From positions 1 through 7,846 of the forward strand of contig CAYNLY010000060.1 of NCBI GenBank assembly GCA_964398225.1: 7,846 nucleotides of DNA. Reading direction: 5' to 3'. The stretch comes from CAYNLY01 sp964398225. Lineage in GTDB: Bacteria; Pseudomonadota; Zetaproteobacteria; Mariprofundales; Mariprofundaceae. How positions within the stretch are numbered: position 1 is the stretch's first letter; every line of letters starts with the position of its first letter. The notes beneath the pieces are model-generated. The model was not told where the DNA came from and made no database searches. It saw nothing but the letters and a program-made list of their open reading frames with translations. Below are positions 6,256 through 7,846 of this stretch, piece by piece. Position numbers and translations under genes: made by a program.

Positions 6256-7484
6256 AGCTTCCGGAACCTATCGAGCGTGCGGTGCGTCGCCTGGCCGAGG
6301 AGGCGGCTTCCAGGGGCCGGGTGCTGAACTGCTATCTGTACGATACGCGCGTGATGCGCGAAAAGATCGCGCTTCTCACCAGGCTGATGCCCGCCGGCGT
6401 CGAGGTCTTCTATGCGATGAAGGCCAATCCGCATCCCGCATTCCTTGCCGCGGCCCGCACCGCGGGCGCGCGCGGCATCGAGATCGCCAGTCTGGGCGAG
6501 GCCGAACGCGCGCTGGCGGCGGGCTTCGCCCCGTCCGAACTGATCTACACGGGCCCCGGCAAGACCCCGCAAGAGCTTGAATGGAGCGCCCGGCACGGCA
6601 TCCGCACCGTCCATGTCGAATCGCTCGTGGAAGCGCACCGGCTGAACGCGATCTGCGCGCGCCTCGGCACGCGCCAGGACATCCTGCTGCGCATCAACGC
6701 CGATTTCGACATCCACGAAGCGCAGACGACGTTTTCGGGCGGCTCGAAGAAGTTCGGCGTGGACGAGGAGAAGCTGGATGCCGTGCTGCCGGAGATTCTT
6801 GCGCTGGAGCACCTGAACTTCCGCGGCCTGCATGTCTATGCGGCGAGCGGCGTGCTCCGGGTCGAGGATCTGCTGAAGAACTGCGAACTGGTGTTCGGCA
6901 TGGCGCGCCGGATCGAGGCGCAGCATCCGGGCGTGCGCTGCGACATCATCGATTTCGGCGGGGGCTTCGGGATCGATTATCTCGAAACGGGCCGCGAGTT
7001 CGACCCCGCGGCCTACGCCGAAGGGCTTGCCCGGCTGATCGAGGCCTTCGGCTTTGCGGGGCGCACGTTCTTCCTGGAGCTTGGGCGGTGGCTGGCCGCC
7101 GATTCCGGATGGTTCTGCACCGAGATCCTGGATATCAAGGAGTCGCGCGGAAAGAAGCAGGTGATCTGCGCGGGCGGCATCAACCACTTCCGGAGGCCCG
7201 CGGCGCTCGGCATCAACCATCCGCTGGCGATCGTGCGCATGAACCGCCCCCCGCTGTTCCCCGGCCAGGAATCGGTGCGGGGCGAGTCGGTCTATTTCGG
7301 CGGGCCGCTGTGCACGGGCGCGGACAAGCTTGCGAACGACGTGCACGTCGAGGCCGCCGATGTCGGCGACATCGCGGTGTTCGGCTATGCGGGCGCCTAC
7401 GGGCTGACGATGTCGAACATCGAGTTTCTGAGCCATCCGCGACCGCCGGAGATCGTGCTCGACGAGGCATCGATCGCGGCTTGA
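6252..7484 (+). CDS. LysA-like fold-III PLP decarboxylase with atypical active-site motifs
   Basis: This 410-aa enzyme of the alanine-racemase fold (group IV decarboxylases: diaminopimelate, ornithine, arginine and related) has an N-terminal TIM barrel and C-terminal beta domain. K58 in FYAMKANPHP is the PLP lysine. IASLGEAERALAAG (78-91), KKFGVDEE (166-173), the phosphate-binding FGGGFGIDY (235-243), LELGR (275-279) and GPLC (351-354) are all present. Three places differ from classical LysA. The 'H-H-IGSQ' loop is GLHVYAASG (192-200), so Y196 replaces the usual PLP-stacking histidine. C354 is followed by TGAD instead of the substrate-binding E of 'CE--D'. The tail 'YN-RPRP-EV' reads EFLSHPRPPEI (391-401). 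Changes of this kind resemble, from memory, decarboxylases such as BtrK, SbnH/PvsE and the exosortase-associated group. The operon position (dapC before, dapD after) suggests lysine synthesis, but the motifs make the substrate uncertain. The GTG start overlaps the dapC stop and has a strong ribosome site. Confidence 0.85.
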   Translation: MKLPEPIERAVRRLAEEAASRGRVLNCYLYDTRVMREKIALLTRLMPAGVEVFYAMKANPHPAFLAAARTAGARGIEIASLGEAERALAAGFAPSELIYTGPGKTPQELEWSARHGIRTVHVESLVEAHRLNAICARLGTRQDILLRINADFDIHEAQTTFSGGSKKFGVDEEKLDAVLPEILALEHLNFRGLHVYAASGVLRVEDLLKNCELVFGMARRIEAQHPGVRCDIIDFGGGFGIDYLETGREFDPAAYAEGLARLIEAFGFAGRTFFLELGRWLAADSGWFCTEILDIKESRGKKQVICAGGINHFRRPAALGINHPLAIVRMNRPPLFPGQESVRGESVYFGGPLCTGADKLANDVHVEAADVGDIAVFGYAGAYGLTMSNIEFLSHPRPPEIVLDEASIAA

Positions 7485-7488
7485 ATCG

Positions 7489-7503
7489 GCCGCCGGGCGC
7501 GGC
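7489..7503 (+). other. Small GC hairpin after the decarboxylase gene
   Basis: GCCGC-CGGGC-GCGGC can form a 5-bp stem with a 5-base loop, 4 bases after the stop. No T-run follows, so it is not a canonical terminator. It could slow exonucleases or mildly reduce read-through into dapD. Confidence 0.25.
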
Positions 7504-7540
7504 AGCCTTGCGGGGATCGGGACACGGATCCGGCAGGCCA

Positions 7541-7546
7541 GGGAGG
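7541..7546 (+). promoter_or_regulatory. Ribosome binding site of dapD
   Basis: GGGAGG ends 5 bases before the ATG at 7552. No -10-like hexamer abuts this start, so dapD is probably translated from the operon mRNA across the 67-base gap. Confidence 0.75.
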
Positions 7547-7551
7547 CAAGC

Positions 7552-7846
7552 ATGAATCATCTCCAGCAGGTCATCGAGCAGGCGTGGGAGGATCGCGAGG
7601 CGCTCAGCCCGCGCAGCGCCCCGGCCGAGGTGCGCGACGCGGTCGAGCACGCGATCCAGCTTCTGGACGACGGCGGCGTGCGGGTCGCCGAGCGCGGGCT
7701 CGACGGCCGCTGGATCACGCACGAATGGCTGAAGAAGGCCGTGCTGCTCTACTTCAAGCTGCGCGAGAACCGGGTCATCAACGGCGGCGTCTCGAACTAC
7801 TACGACAAGGTGCCGCTGAAGTTCGCGACCTGGGGCGAGGACATGT
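7552..7846 (+). CDS. dapD: Tetrahydrodipicolinate N-succinyltransferase DapD, N-terminal fragment
   Basis: The first 98 codons are present and the gene is cut by the right edge; the family is usually about 275 aa. DapD transfers succinyl from succinyl-CoA to tetrahydrodipicolinate, the committed step of the succinylase lysine/diaminopimelate pathway, acting as a cytoplasmic trimer. The visible part is the helical N-terminal domain. It includes EVRDAVEHAIQLLDDGGVRVAE (26-47), W--HEWLKKAVLLYFKLREN (54-73) and YYDKVPLKFATW (83-94), all standard DapD landmarks. The left-handed beta-helix and catalytic residues lie beyond the window. It follows the decarboxylase by 67 bases with a clear Shine-Dalgarno sequence and very likely belongs to the same operon. 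DapD makes the succinylated intermediate that, after ring opening, is the substrate of DapC two genes upstream. Confidence 0.95.
   Translation, partial: MNHLQQVIEQAWEDREALSPRSAPAEVRDAVEHAIQLLDDGGVRVAERGLDGRWITHEWLKKAVLLYFKLRENRVINGGVSNYYDKVPLKFATWGEDM

Noticed and set aside
6252..7484. Straight annotation of the decarboxylase as LysA
   Set aside because: The fold and PLP residues fit, but the CE--D, second-histidine and YN motifs expected of diaminopimelate decarboxylase are altered, so a gene symbol was withheld.
7485..7551. A promoter or riboswitch (for example a lysine element) in the 67-base gap before dapD
   Set aside because: No TANNNT abuts the start, no -35/-10 pair is convincing, and the gap is far too short for a lysine riboswitch. 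Only a 5-bp hairpin and a Shine-Dalgarno sequence are seen.
6036..7553. Long antisense open frame on the minus strand opposite the decarboxylase and dapC (also 2013-3086 and 3231-4586 minus)
   Set aside because: They lie wholly opposite well-recognised genes, and their His/Arg/Ala-rich translations match no family I recognise. Long antisense frames are expected in GC-rich genes with strong third-position bias.

Overview
The window is a compact, GC-rich stretch of chromosome from a Gram-negative bacterium. An outer-membrane protein, a signal-peptide lipoprotein and an argH/lysine-succinylase gene set point to a proteobacterium, most likely a gammaproteobacterium; I cannot place it further. Coding density is very high and no mobile element, CRISPR array, tRNA or rRNA was seen.

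Layout. Positions 1-137 (minus) hold the signal peptide and first residues of a MipA/OmpV-type outer-membrane protein. It diverges from a PEBP/YbhB-type protein (195-728, plus), which has two plausible translation starts. Only 2 bases separate that gene from a convergent PepSY-associated two-helix membrane protein (731-1423, minus) with an Asp-box in its periplasmic part. Then come a TudS-like (DUF523) [4Fe-4S] desulfidase (1486-1989), a short-form ThiI 4-thiouridine synthetase (2028-3215), and an operon of five plus-strand genes: argH (3240-4631), a small lipoprotein (4628-5053), dapC (5050-6255), an LysA-like fold-III PLP decarboxylase (6252-7484) and the start of dapD (7552 to the window end).

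How the genes work together. The argH-led operon joins the last step of arginine synthesis to the succinylase branch of lysine/diaminopimelate synthesis. Three of its four junctions are 4-base ATGA/GTGA overlaps. The decarboxylase sits where lysA could be expected, but its active-site motifs differ from classical diaminopimelate decarboxylase. The adjacent tudS-like and thiI genes form a possible pair that adds and removes sulfur on thiouridine/thiouracil.

The most striking non-coding signal concerns the six genes that begin transcription units or could do so (starts at 137-, 195+, 1423-, 1486+, 2028+, 3240+). Each has a TANNNT-like -10 hexamer (CATGCT in one case) ending only 6-8 bases before its start codon, and no Shine-Dalgarno sequence there. 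By contrast, three of the four operon-internal genes (4628, 6252, 7552) have clear Shine-Dalgarno sequences. This predicts leaderless mRNAs as a common mode of expression in this organism.
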